NCBI RefSeq assembly: GCF_024662215.1
Contig: NZ_CP096115.1
Span: forward strand, 2,926,935-2,990,934
Direction of reading: 5' to 3'
Length of the DNA: 64,000 nucleotides
Source: Methanoplanus endosymbiosus
GTDB taxonomy: Archaea > Halobacteriota > Methanomicrobia > Methanomicrobiales > Methanomicrobiaceae
Part shown: positions 44,410 through 53,333 of the stretch, one piece after another
Layout of the letters: each line of letters starts with the position of its first letter
How positions within the stretch are numbered: the stretch's first letter is position 1
Made by a program: the position numbers and the translations under genes
The notes under the pieces: generated by a model
What the model was told of the DNA's origin: nothing
Databases searched by the model: none
Seen by the model: the letters and a program-made list of their open reading frames with translations, nothing else

Positions 44410-45417
44410 TCATTCTGAGTTCATTACGTAATAATTTATGGATGTTTCGCATATTACTCCGGAGTATTCGCTCACTCTTTTAAAGTTTTCAACTATGTAT
44501 GCAAACGGAACAATTCCCGGTTTGTTTGTATCGAAGAAATCATAGGATATTTTATTACATTTCTTTTTGAATTCTTCTATCTCTGCCAGTGTATTATTTG
44601 TGAGGTTTATATCTTCGTTAATGAAGGATTTTACGGATGAATTGAGGAGATTTATGGATTCATATGATAATCGGGTAAGGGTGTCCATCATTTTTCTTTC
44701 AACGGGGGTGTAAAGGAGTGATTTTATGTTTTCCGCGATATGAACTATCTGATCGCCCACTCTTTCGAGCACTCTTGATATCTGGAGATAGTGGATGGCA
44801 TTGTCCACATTTATTCCCATTTCCCTTGACAGTGAGACATTTTTTAATAGGAGGTTGTACTGCCTTGAGATCAGCCAGTACATTCTGTTTATATCTCTGT
44901 CTCTCAGTATTATGTCATCAGTAAGCTCGCTGTCGCGGGTTTTTAATGCAAAGATGGAATCTTTTGTCATTCCTTCAATGATGACAGTCATTCTTGAAAT
45001 TACGTTTTCAAACGGCATTTCTCCCGGATTCAGGAGATCCTTTATCACAATCGTCTTTTCAGTCTCTTCTGAGACCTCCTGGCCGATTGAGATCTGGATG
45101 AACATTCTGACAACTCTGTGGGCAAAAGAGGGAAGTCTTGTCTGTGATTTTATTTTTATCCGGTTATATCCTGTGACGTAAGCTCCTATGAGTAGTCTGT
45201 ACAGTACATCCGGATCTTTTATTTCCTTCATATCGAACTCTTTTTCTCTCTCTGCTGCTTTGCCCGATATTTTTGGAGTTATTGTGAGGGTGCCGTCCGG
45301 CTGAACAATGAGTCCGAGGGGATCATTTTTTTTAATGTCTGATTTCCTGATCCAGTCTTTTGGCAGGGAGACTATATACGAAGATCCGCCGGTTATCTGA
45401 ACTTTTCTTATTTCCAT
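44410..45417 (-). CDS. PhoU-type phosphate uptake regulator with AbrB-like N terminus
   Basis: A 335-residue protein. Residues 1-50 form a SpoVT/AbrB-like swapped-hairpin domain (RKVQITGGSSYIVSLPKDWIRK), which often binds DNA. Residues 100-335 contain two PhoU-like three-helix units (ISRMTVIIEGMTKDSIFALKTRDSELTDDII, YLQISRVLERVGDQIVHIAENIKSLL). Such archaeal fusions are probable regulators of phosphate uptake. No pst genes are next to it. It diverges from nothing obvious and ends 115 bases from glnA. Confidence 0.88.
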   Translation of the reverse strand: MEIRKVQITGGSSYIVSLPKDWIRKSDIKKNDPLGLIVQPDGTLTITPKISGKAAEREKEFDMKEIKDPDVLYRLLIGAYVTGYNRIKIKSQTRLPSFAHRVVRMFIQISIGQEVSEETEKTIVIKDLLNPGEMPFENVISRMTVIIEGMTKDSIFALKTRDSELTDDIILRDRDINRMYWLISRQYNLLLKNVSLSREMGINVDNAIHYLQISRVLERVGDQIVHIAENIKSLLYTPVERKMMDTLTRLSYESINLLNSSVKSFINEDINLTNNTLAEIEEFKKKCNKISYDFFDTNKPGIVPFAYIVENFKRVSEYSGVICETSINYYVMNSE

Positions 45418-45870
45418 GCCTGTTTCACCGTTTTATTGTAGATACGGGTTTTTTAGAATTCTGAAATTCCTGTTATTTTCCGGATTTATTTTTCTGAAAC
45501 CCTGATCTGTTTCAATCTATATATTATTTTAAAATAGTATATAATCTTCTGGTTTGGCCTCTTTTTTTCACTCACCTGTCTCTGTTAATGATTGTTTTTT
45601 TGGGTGCGGGTTTTCTGCTCCACACAGGATTTTTATGGGCTGCCGCAGATGTGAGCGGTATATTCTGATGGTATGCTGCATTTCGGGGCAGGTGTTGATG
45701 CTTATGCTGATGCTGTGAAGACTAAGGCTGAGTGTTATGCAGCTAAATGCTAAGGGCTGGTGTGGGTGCTTCTGCTGCGAAATATTCCGGTTTGTGCAGG
45801 TGAAAAATTATGAATGATCTGAAAAAAGTGTTCCTTCCGGAAAAATTATGTTCCGGACATTATGTGTGTG
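45418..45870. other. Intergenic stretch upstream of phoU
   Basis: 450 bases before the tandem repeats, with no convincing frame or RNA gene. The promoter of the PhoU gene lies at its left end. Several direct words (TGCTGATGCTGTGAAG) are GC-mixed but show no clear pattern. Confidence 0.35.
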
Positions 45871-45950
45871 GTGTGGAGTGGAGTAGTGTGGAGTGGAGTA
45901 GTGTGGAGTGGAGTAGTGTGGAGTGGAGTAGTGTGGAGTGGAGTAGTGTG
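45871..45950 (+). repeat. 15-bp tandem repeat, five copies
   Basis: The unit GTGTGGAGTGGAGTA occurs five times without change from 45871 to 45945, followed by a partial copy GTGTG. It is purine-rich on this strand and lies in a 750-base gene-free region between cca and phoU. No open frame in it is credible. Confidence 0.95.
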
Positions 45951-46023
45951 GTCTGGTGCGTGAATTTGTGGCAGTAGTGGAGATGCAGAGGCAGGTTTGT
46001 ATATGGGTGTGTTGATTGGCAGG

Positions 46024-46137
46024 AATGTTGCTATATGTGATGCTATGTGGTGGTGTGCGGGAATGTTGCTATATGTGATGTTATGTGGTGGTGTGCGGGA
46101 ATGTTGCTATATGTGATGCTATGTGGTGGTGTGCGGG
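46024..46137 (+). repeat. 38-bp tandem repeat, three copies
   Basis: The sequence beginning AATGTTGCTATATGTGATG recurs at 46024, 46062 and 46100, exactly 38 bases apart, with only one base difference in the middle copy. The unit contains the word GTGGTGGTGTGCGG. A fourth copy breaks off after AAT at 46138. An apparent 71-codon frame at 46047 arises from the repeat and is not called. Confidence 0.92.
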
Positions 46138-46171
46138 AATGTGCCGTTTGTTCTGAAAATAGATTTTGTGG

Positions 46172-47548
46172 TTATTTATTGATTATATCATTGTATATCT
46201 CTGCGAATGGTGAGTATTTTCTGAAAAAGTCATGCAGAAATACTGAAAATTCCTCACTGTAACAGTCTTCTCCTGAAAATACATTATATCCTTTATTCAT
46301 TGATTTTCTGACATGCCTGCCAAGTCCTGACTGGAGAACTTCGGGTGAATTCAGTATCTCTTTGGAATTTTTGTATTTTCTCTCAATCTCAACGTAATAT
46401 CTTGCATTTTCTATGTATGGCCCTGCGTAGGTATTGCCAAGATGTTTGTGGAAGAACTTTTCTGCATGTACTCTGTTCCAGAGAGGCGGGCCTTCACGTT
46501 TTATAATTCCCGGAAGATTTTCGTTTAACAGTTCAAAGAGAAGTATGCAGTTGTCTTCTCCCATATATTCGCTGTATCTGCTGACTGAAAATCCGTTTCT
46601 CTCAAGCATCTCCTCAATGCCCAATACACTCTTTCTGAGCTGTGGCACTACAATGTCGGGGATTGCATTGGGCGTTTTAAAGACAATTGCGTGGATTGAT
46701 GTGCCCCTCTCTGCAATTATCTCTTTAAATTCCTCTTCTGTGAGTGCATTCTTTTTCCGGACCTCAAAAAAGATCTCCGAGGGCATTTCAAGATATCCCC
46801 TTGCATATTCGGAGAACTCGGCCATCTTTGATGCCGAGAGTGATGCCGCGACATTTCTTCCCGGATCGACGGGATCAACGACAGTCAGTGGCTCATCAAA
46901 ATCTTTTGTTCTGTGATCTTCAATGTCAATTACCAGACCCGGTTTCCATTCGGATGCCGCTGCTTTTATGAAATTTCCAAATCCGCCGTAATGGTAAACC
47001 AGAAGTTCGCAGAGATATCCTGCAAACCCTTCCGTCATATGATCTGAGCCGTACACTCCGCATGATTTTGCAAACCTTTTTGCAAGTAGGATGTCATCCG
47101 TAAGTCCGGTCACTTTCTCTTTTATATATCTTGTATGAAATGGGGTTCTGTCAACTGCGCTGAGGATATTTGCTGTTGATCTGATATTATAGCACGGGAC
47201 AAGATCGATGTCAAACCCTTTGATATTTGTATTGATGTACGGGTGTTCTGCGTATTTTTCAACCGGAACTCCGCCGAATCTGGCAGTTATCTCTTTTGCC
47301 AGAGAGAGTCCCTTCTTCTCAAGGTCCTCTCTTGTGACAGACGGGTCAAAGAGCATGAATACGTCAAGATCCCGGTCGCCTGATACCCAGGTGTCGCGTG
47401 CAATTGATCCTACAACCATACCTGTTGCATCTTCACTCCTGTCAACTTCGGCAAGCAGTTCTAAGGCTACAGATTCCACTCTGTCCCGCTCTTCCTGCTT
47501 TGGCCTGATCGTCAGAAGTATGTTATCTTCGATTTTTGAATATTTCAA
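46172..47548 (-). CDS. cca: CCA-adding enzyme, archaeal type
   Basis: A 458-residue nucleotidyltransferase that adds CCA to tRNA 3' ends. The class I active site is VVGSIARDTWVSGDRDLDVFMLFD near residue 45, with the two metal aspartates in DLDVF. The rest is the archaeal-type body (KRFAKSCGVYGSDHMTEGFAGYLCELLV, WKPGLVIDIEDH). It overlaps thpR by 4 bases (ATGA), so both tRNA/RNA end enzymes are made together. Confidence 0.94.
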   Translation of the reverse strand: MKYSKIEDNILLTIRPKQEERDRVESVALELLAEVDRSEDATGMVVGSIARDTWVSGDRDLDVFMLFDPSVTREDLEKKGLSLAKEITARFGGVPVEKYAEHPYINTNIKGFDIDLVPCYNIRSTANILSAVDRTPFHTRYIKEKVTGLTDDILLAKRFAKSCGVYGSDHMTEGFAGYLCELLVYHYGGFGNFIKAAASEWKPGLVIDIEDHRTKDFDEPLTVVDPVDPGRNVAASLSASKMAEFSEYARGYLEMPSEIFFEVRKKNALTEEEFKEIIAERGTSIHAIVFKTPNAIPDIVVPQLRKSVLGIEEMLERNGFSVSRYSEYMGEDNCILLFELLNENLPGIIKREGPPLWNRVHAEKFFHKHLGNTYAGPYIENARYYVEIERKYKNSKEILNSPEVLQSGLGRHVRKSMNKGYNVFSGEDCYSEEFSVFLHDFFRKYSPFAEIYNDIINK

Positions 47549-48096
47549 AACTTTACCTCCAGAATATCTTCGTACACCGGCCCCTGTGGTGTCAGTGTGC
47601 TCTTTTTGAGGTATATCGCTGAAACCTGAAATCTCTCCGGACTGAAACTGAAGTTGTCCTTACAGTTTCTGTAAATTATCTCTTTTAATCCGGGTTCGTA
47701 TTTTTTAATCCTTGCAAGGGTTGCGTGTGCTTTAAAATCCCTCTTCTCCTTAGGTATGCCTGCCTGGCTGAGCAGTTCCTCAACGGCGCTGAAGAGTTCT
47801 TCTGATTCGCCTTCGTCAGTGCAGGGGATCCATATCACCCGCGGGTTTCTTCTGCTGTTTAACTCCGGTTTTCCGGTAGCCATTTCAAAAGGGTTAAAGG
47901 AGAGTTTTTTTAGGGCGGTGATAATTTCACTGAGTTTATCCTCATTCACTTCTCCTATGAATTTCAGAGTGATATGTGCAATATCCGGATGTACAAATGT
48001 AAGTTTTGCATCTGATTCTTTCAATATGTTATGAACTGTATGGAACTGCTCCTTTATCTCCGGCGGCAGTTCAATTGCCACAAATACCCTTGCCAT
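47545..48096 (-). CDS. thpR: RNA 2',3'-cyclic phosphodiesterase (2'-5' RNA ligase family)
   Basis: A 183-residue 2H phosphoesterase that opens cyclic phosphates at RNA ends. The two catalytic HxT motifs are HITLKFIGEV near residue 45 and HATLARIKKY near residue 130. The fold opens with RVFVAIELPPEIKEQF, as usual. It starts the thpR-cca pair and overlaps cca by 4 bases. It diverges from the nrdH-like/nrdD genes over about 290 bases. Confidence 0.93.
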   Translation of the reverse strand: MARVFVAIELPPEIKEQFHTVHNILKESDAKLTFVHPDIAHITLKFIGEVNEDKLSEIITALKKLSFNPFEMATGKPELNSRRNPRVIWIPCTDEGESEELFSAVEELLSQAGIPKEKRDFKAHATLARIKKYEPGLKEIIYRNCKDNFSFSPERFQVSAIYLKKSTLTPQGPVYEDILEVKF

Positions 48097-48388
48097 ATCG
48101 TTAATATTTGTCCGGCAGTTAAGATGAATTATTCCAATGTTTTGTGAGACATTTGTGGGAAATTTCTGTCTGCCGGAAGATGGGCGTTTGCATCTGCCGG
48201 TTTAAAACTGATGGTGGTCGGACATCTGTTTGATTGTCCTAAAATCTGCATATGTTGCTTTTTTTTGAATATAATCAATAAATATTCATTTTTACGGCCG
48301 GTGAAAATATTTCGTGATGGATGCGCATGAGTACGAATATATGTCATCATAAACAATAATGTACAGCTATCTACCGGAGGTTTTTTTA

Positions 48389-48658
48389 TTGGGAGAAAAT
48401 TTAAATATTGTAGTATATACTCTTGAAGTCTGTCCAAATTGTGAATTATTGAAGACTTTTATTAAAGCAAATGGTTTTGAATATTCTGAGCTTGATCTCT
48501 CAGATCCAGCTAATATGACTGAACTTCGCCTTAACAATGTCTTTGTCAGGGAAGCGCCTGTTCTTCAGGTGGAGGATACTTTCCTTACATCATCAGAGAT
48601 TTTTAAAGAGGGTTCAGTAAACGTGGATGTTGTCCTTCCTCTGATAAAAGGTGATTAA
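48389..48658 (+). CDS. Glutaredoxin-like (NrdH-type) redox protein
   Basis: An 89-residue thioredoxin-fold protein with the redox pair CPNC (NIVVYTLEVCPNCELLKTF) and a cis-proline segment (APVLQV). The start is a TTG at 48389 because GGAGG stands 8 bases before it; a longer ATG frame at 48359 would put the ribosome site inside the gene. Its stop lies 3 bases before nrdD, so it is the likely reductant of the anaerobic ribonucleotide reductase, as for NrdH-type partners of methanogen enzymes. Confidence 0.85.
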   Translation: MGENLNIVVYTLEVCPNCELLKTFIKANGFEYSELDLSDPANMTELRLNNVFVREAPVLQVEDTFLTSSEIFKEGSVNVDVVLPLIKGD

Positions 48659-48661
48659 CTG

Positions 48662-51600
48662 ATGCCGGGAGAAAAAGACCGGGCCTCAAGACAGAAGACC
48701 CTTGATGGATTTACTCTCCCTCCGCTTCCGAAAGTCAGGACCTCAACCGGCCATATAATAGACTGGGACCGGGAGAGAATAGTCCGGATGATTCTGAAGG
48801 AATCACTTCTTTTAGAGGAGTTTTATGGGGGGAAAGCCGCAGATGAGGAGCTTGCAAGGGATATTGCCAGAAATGTTGAGCAGAAGATCCTTAAAATGGG
48901 GCTGAAATTCCTGAGCGGGCCGCTAATCAGGGAAATTCTGAATATCACACTCATTGAAAATGATCTTCACGAATACAGGAATGTTCTTACAAGAGTGGGC
49001 ACGCCTGTGTACGATGCCCACATGATCGATGTCGGAAAGGGTTTTGAGTCCAAGGATAACGCAAATCTCCAGGAGAACGCTGAGACTTCGCATAAGAAGA
49101 AGGCTGACAAGATCAGTAAAGAGCAGTATCTTCTCCAGCTGCCGCCTGAACTTGCAGATTATCACCTCCGTGGCGACATGCACATTCATGACCTGGAATA
49201 CTTTGGTACCAGGCCGTTCTGCATTGACGGCAGCACTGTCATTCCAATGAGGTCTGCCGGCCGTATCCGGAGTGTGCGGCCTGATGAACTGGCTTTCTCA
49301 GGAGATACCCTGCGTACTGATGATCTTGAACTTCTTACAAAGAAGGGCTGGGCCTGTGTGGATAAGGTTACCCGGCGTAAGGTGAATGACGGAGAACTGA
49401 TCCGGATAAAGACATCGGGTGGCCGCTCACTGTCCGTCACAAAAGAGCACAGGATTCCGGTGCAGAAAGATGAAGGGATGGTTATCAGGAAAGCAGAGGA
49501 TATAGTAAAGGGTGATATACTCTATGCAATCTCAGATTCAGATTCTGTCCGTGGCGAACCTGTCAGTGAGATTGATCTCATTCATGAACTGATTACATCT
49601 GTTCCCGATGACCTGCTGGAAGGGATTTATGTACGGGGAGCCGGAGAATATTTCTCCTCTGTTGTGGAGGCTGGTGAAGCTGAATCATTCCGGGGAATCT
49701 CAGAAGCCCTTGGCATCACCCACCAGAAGCAGTGGTATTCCAGGGGTATAATGCCAATCAGGCATTATCTTGAGTTCTGTAATCATTACGGGATAACTGA
49801 GAGATCAGGTGTCACAGTCGGGGCGACCGGAAGCACTCATGATCTCCCGGCCATTCTTCCTGTTACTCCTGATCTTATGCGTCTGCTTGGTTTCTTTGTA
49901 TCAGAAGGAAATTACAATGCTTACCCTGAAAAGGGACAGTATAATCTCGCTATCACAGAAAACCACCAGTCAGCAGCAATCCAGGCATCAGTAACAGAGA
50001 CCCTGAATACATTTGCAACAGTTACACAGCCTGTTGATGATATAACTACAATTTATGGGGCAGAAGTTGAAAGAAAGCGTGCACTACAGGTATATTTCGG
50101 AGGAAAGCTGGTTTATCTGCTATTCCGGTTTGTCTTTAATATTCCTGAAGGAAGTGTGCAGAAACGCCTGCCATGGATAGTCTATCATGCTGATGATGCC
50201 CTGCTGCGTGAATTCCTCTCAGCGCTCTTTACCGGAGATGGATCTGCATATTACAGACCGGAAAAATCTGATTGTATTGTTAATTATACAACAGCTTCTG
50301 AGTCACTTCGCCAGGAGCTTACACTCCTTCTGACATCACTTGGAATACATCCACATATTACAGAACTGTACAGTGATGATTCCGAGCGCCGGACCCTGTA
50401 CCGGGTTCAGTTCCAGGGCAGAAAGAATGTTGGAATCTTTTCGGAATATGCTTCATTCCTCGATGAGCGCCAGGCTCATATTGACAGTTTTATTGCAGAC
50501 TGCCATGAGATCAAAAGTGCCGGCAGACCGGAAAGTGTGGTTTCAGTTGAGCCTGACATCCCTTCCGGATCATATGTTTATGATCTCTTCCTGAAAGGTG
50601 ATGGGAGCGAGGAGAGCCATACATTTTTTGCATCAGACGGGCTTTTGATTCATAACTGTCAGGACTGGGATCTCAGGTATTTCTTCTACTATGGTCTGAT
50701 GCCGGATGGAAACGGGACAAAAGCCTCAGTTGCAGGGCCTGCAAAGAGGGCTGAAGTGGCAGTGCTTCATGCCGTTAAGGCTCTTGGGAGTGCCCAGACC
50801 AATTTTGCCGGTGGGCAGGGCTATTACAACTTCCTGACATTCCTGGCACCTTATTTTGAGGGTCTGGATTATGAATCCATTCTGCAGCTTATGCAGATGT
50901 TTGTCTATGAGATGACCCAGATGATGGTTGCAAGGGGCGGGCAGGTTGTATTCTCTTCAGTGCAGTTAAGCCCCGGGGTTCCAAAACTCTGGAAGGATAA
51001 GCCCTGCATATACAAAGGAAAAATCTGGGATGGTGAACAGGCACCTCTGAAGGTTTACGGTGATTTCGAGAAGGAAGTCAGGCTCCTGTTCAGGGCGCTT
51101 ATGGAAGTCATGCTTGAGGGTGACTACTGGGGCAAACCGTTCAACTTCCCCAAACCTGAAGTGAGCATAGAGCCGGATTTCATGGACGAAGATGAGGAGT
51201 TCAACCGGAATAATCCCGGAATACCTTCTTACAGGGATTTATACCTCTTAACTTTTGAGCTTGCATCCAAATTCGGCACACCATATTATGACAATCAGAT
51301 ACCGGCGTATCGTGGCGCAGGCGAAGGTATATCATGCTATCAGTGCTGCGCCTACCAGTTTTCATCAATGGCTGATGATGACGATCACTTCGATGATAAA
51401 CTCATATTCAAAGACGGGAAGCATTTCTCGATGGGTTCATGGCAGGTTGTCTCTGTCAACTGTCCAAGAGCAGCATACAAGGCTGAGGGCAGTGACGAGG
51501 CACTGTTTTCAGAACTGAAGAGGCTGATGGATGTAGCCACTGAGATCTTTAAGATTAAGAGACGCTGGATGGATAATATCCGTGCAAAGGGCAGAATGCC

Positions 51601-52300
51601 TTTTGCAATGCAGAGGCCGAAGGACCCCAATGATCCTGACAGTGAGATCAGGGGTGAAGTCGCAGTAGATCTTGAAGGTCTGGTCTATACTGTCGGTATT
51701 GTCGGTGTAAACGAGATGGTTAAGCATCATACCGGGTATGAACTGCATGAAAACCGTGAGGCATTTAAGCTTGCTGTCCGTGCGATGACTGAGATGGAGC
51801 TTTATGCAAAGGAGATCTCATCAAGGCAGGGGATGACCATTGCACTTGCAAGGACTCCTGCTGAGACCACCGGACAGAGGTTTGCAGTGGCTGATCTGAT
51901 TGAGAGTAATTTCCATGATTATGCGGCTGATGTCGTAAAAGGAGATCTTAAGTCTGCTCTTGAAAACCTTGGAGAATCTTTTGATCTGCCGGTCTATTAC
52001 ACAAACGGCACCCACGTATCACCCGGAGCTGATGTAACACTTACAAAGAGAATGGAGATTGAGCATGTCTTCTTCCCGATAGTTGACGGTGGCAATATAT
52101 TCCATATCTGGCTTGGTGAGGCAAGGCCCGATCCAAGGGGGCTTATGGATATGGCCATGAATCTCTGTAAAAACACCCAGATCGGATATTTTGCATTCAC
52201 AAGGGATCTGACTGTGTCCTTAAAGCAGTTTACTGAATATAAGCCCGAAGATGAGAAAGAACCAGTATTTTCTCCGGTTGACAGCGGTATCCGGGTGTGA
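48662..52300 (+). CDS. nrdD: Anaerobic (class III) ribonucleoside-triphosphate reductase with intein
   Basis: A 1212-residue precursor: 186 residues of N-extein with an ATP-cone (VRTSTGHIIDWDRERIVRMIL), a 479-residue intein (187-665), then 547 residues of C-extein; the spliced enzyme has 733. It reduces ribonucleotides to deoxyribonucleotides by glycyl-radical chemistry. NrdD motifs are RPF/CQDWDLRYF, FAGGQGYYNF, RGGQVVFSSVQL and a CYQCC active-site segment. The last 27 residues after FAFTRDLTV have no cysteine and no RVxGY glycyl-radical motif, unlike canonical NrdD. No activase (nrdG) gene is in the window; a DUF1786 gene follows at 4 bases. Confidence 0.92.
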   Translation: MPGEKDRASRQKTLDGFTLPPLPKVRTSTGHIIDWDRERIVRMILKESLLLEEFYGGKAADEELARDIARNVEQKILKMGLKFLSGPLIREILNITLIENDLHEYRNVLTRVGTPVYDAHMIDVGKGFESKDNANLQENAETSHKKKADKISKEQYLLQLPPELADYHLRGDMHIHDLEYFGTRPFCIDGSTVIPMRSAGRIRSVRPDELAFSGDTLRTDDLELLTKKGWACVDKVTRRKVNDGELIRIKTSGGRSLSVTKEHRIPVQKDEGMVIRKAEDIVKGDILYAISDSDSVRGEPVSEIDLIHELITSVPDDLLEGIYVRGAGEYFSSVVEAGEAESFRGISEALGITHQKQWYSRGIMPIRHYLEFCNHYGITERSGVTVGATGSTHDLPAILPVTPDLMRLLGFFVSEGNYNAYPEKGQYNLAITENHQSAAIQASVTETLNTFATVTQPVDDITTIYGAEVERKRALQVYFGGKLVYLLFRFVFNIPEGSVQKRLPWIVYHADDALLREFLSALFTGDGSAYYRPEKSDCIVNYTTASESLRQELTLLLTSLGIHPHITELYSDDSERRTLYRVQFQGRKNVGIFSEYASFLDERQAHIDSFIADCHEIKSAGRPESVVSVEPDIPSGSYVYDLFLKGDGSEESHTFFASDGLLIHNCQDWDLRYFFYYGLMPDGNGTKASVAGPAKRAEVAVLHAVKALGSAQTNFAGGQGYYNFLTFLAPYFEGLDYESILQLMQMFVYEMTQMMVARGGQVVFSSVQLSPGVPKLWKDKPCIYKGKIWDGEQAPLKVYGDFEKEVRLLFRALMEVMLEGDYWGKPFNFPKPEVSIEPDFMDEDEEFNRNNPGIPSYRDLYLLTFELASKFGTPYYDNQIPAYRGAGEGISCYQCCAYQFSSMADDDDHFDDKLIFKDGKHFSMGSWQVVSVNCPRAAYKAEGSDEALFSELKRLMDVATEIFKIKRRWMDNIRAKGRMPFAMQRPKDPNDPDSEIRGEVAVDLEGLVYTVGIVGVNEMVKHHTGYELHENREAFKLAVRAMTEMELYAKEISSRQGMTIALARTPAETTGQRFAVADLIESNFHDYAADVVKGDLKSALENLGESFDLPVYYTNGTHVSPGADVTLTKRMEIEHVFFPIVDGGNIFHIWLGEARPDPRGLMDMAMNLCKNTQIGYFAFTRDLTVSLKQFTEYKPEDEKEPVFSPVDSGIRV
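49220..50656 (+). other. Intein of NrdD with LAGLIDADG homing endonuclease
   Basis: In-frame 479-residue insertion. It starts at Cys187 (CIDGSTVIPM, splicing block A), with block B near GGRSLSVTKEHRIPV, two LAGLIDADG-type motifs (LLGFFVSEGNYN and FLSALFTGDGSAYY), block F (GSYVYDLFL) and ends in LIHN before the extein Cys666. Splicing residues Cys1, His-Asn and Cys+1 are all present, so it should splice. The insertion lies in the conserved RPFCQDWDLRYF segment. Confidence 0.9.
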
Positions 52301-52304
52301 AGAT

Positions 52305-53333
52305 ATGTTTGATATCGACAGGGATATTCTCTCTATAGATATAGGGAAAGGAACCCAGGATATTCTTTTTTTTAACCCGGAAAAACCCGTTGAAAACTCA
52401 GTTAAATTTGTTCTTCCCTCTCCGAATGTTGTTGTCGGAAGGGAGATTATGGCGGCAGTAAAGACCGGGCGGCCCATTCACCTGAAGGGTTTTACTATGG
52501 GCGGCGGGAACTGTGTAAAGGCAGTGACTGATGCAGTAAATTCCGGAACAGAAGTAACGGCAACTGAGGAGGCCGCACTTACAATAAGGGACAATCCTGA
52601 TGCTGTGCGTGAAAAAGGGATTGTAATAACATCTGATGCGCCTTCTGATGCCATTGTTATTGAGACCAGGGATTTTATGGAGAGGGAGATAAAAGGTGTC
52701 TTTGACTCCTTCTCTCTTGAATATCCCAAAAATTTTGCCTTTGCAGTTCAGGATCATGGGTTTTCTCCGGATATGAGCAACAGGCTATACAGGATGAATC
52801 TCTTCAGGGGACTTTTGGATGAGCATGACTGGAGTATCAACTCTCTGACATCAGATCCTCCGCATCCTTCAATGACGAGGATGCAGTCAGTATTAAAGCA
52901 GGCACCGGGAAGTCTTGTGACAGATACCGGCCCTGCGGCAATAATGGGTGCATTGTGTGATCCTGTTGTGAAGAAGATGTCAGAATCCGGTCTTGTGCTT
53001 GTCAATGCCGGAAACGGGCATACGCTTGTCTTTACGATTAAGGGCAGTGAGATATACGGGATATTTGAGCATCATACAGGAAGGCTCTCAACTTCCGGTC
53101 TGCTTAAGTATATTGAGGAGCTTAAGAGAGGCACAATTTCCGGGAAGGAAGTCTTTGATGACAACGGGCATGGTGCGGAGGTGAGAAAGCCTCTGCTGAC
53201 TGATAATATTGCAGTTACCGGGCCTAACAGGCTTAATCTTCTTCCGGATGCCTACCAGGCTGCACCGTATGGCGATATGATGCTCTCCGGATGTTTTGGC
53301 CTTCTCAGATTCTGGGAAGAGCTTAGAGGGTGA
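52305..53333 (+). CDS. DUF1786 family protein (putative pyruvate formate-lyase-activating-like annotation)
   Basis: A 342-residue protein of DUF1786, a family with a name derived from an unverified activating-enzyme annotation. It opens with ILSIDIGKGTQDILFF, a phosphate-binding-like loop seen in actin/sugar-kinase (ASKHA) folds, and has GNGHTLVF and GRLSTSGLLKYIEE further on. It lacks the CxxxCxxC of real radical-SAM activases. The ATG at 52305 is 4 bases after the nrdD stop, so it is cotranscribed with nrdD. Its stop TGA is part of the tip of a solo right end at 53330. Confidence 0.75.
   Translation: MFDIDRDILSIDIGKGTQDILFFNPEKPVENSVKFVLPSPNVVVGREIMAAVKTGRPIHLKGFTMGGGNCVKAVTDAVNSGTEVTATEEAALTIRDNPDAVREKGIVITSDAPSDAIVIETRDFMEREIKGVFDSFSLEYPKNFAFAVQDHGFSPDMSNRLYRMNLFRGLLDEHDWSINSLTSDPPHPSMTRMQSVLKQAPGSLVTDTGPAAIMGALCDPVVKKMSESGLVLVNAGNGHTLVFTIKGSEIYGIFEHHTGRLSTSGLLKYIEELKRGTISGKEVFDDNGHGAEVRKPLLTDNIAVTGPNRLNLLPDAYQAAPYGDMMLSGCFGLLRFWEELRG

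Noticed and set aside
45871-46137. CRISPR array
   Set aside because: The units are directly adjacent, with no unique spacers between repeats.
46047-46262. 71-codon frame over the 38-bp repeats
   Set aside because: The translation is merely the repeat read through and overlaps the end of cca.
48266-48288. TGAATAT-N9-ATATTCA inverted repeat before the glutaredoxin-like gene
   Set aside because: Very AT-rich spacer where arms of seven are expected by chance; about 100 bases from the start, with no matching copy elsewhere. I would not call it an operator.
52251-52304. Longer start of the DUF1786 gene inside nrdD
   Set aside because: The extension overlaps the nrdD end. The ATG at 52305 sits right after the nrdD stop and begins the conserved part. 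The overlap stretch was also inspected as a possible frameshifted glycyl-radical tail, but the similarity is too weak.
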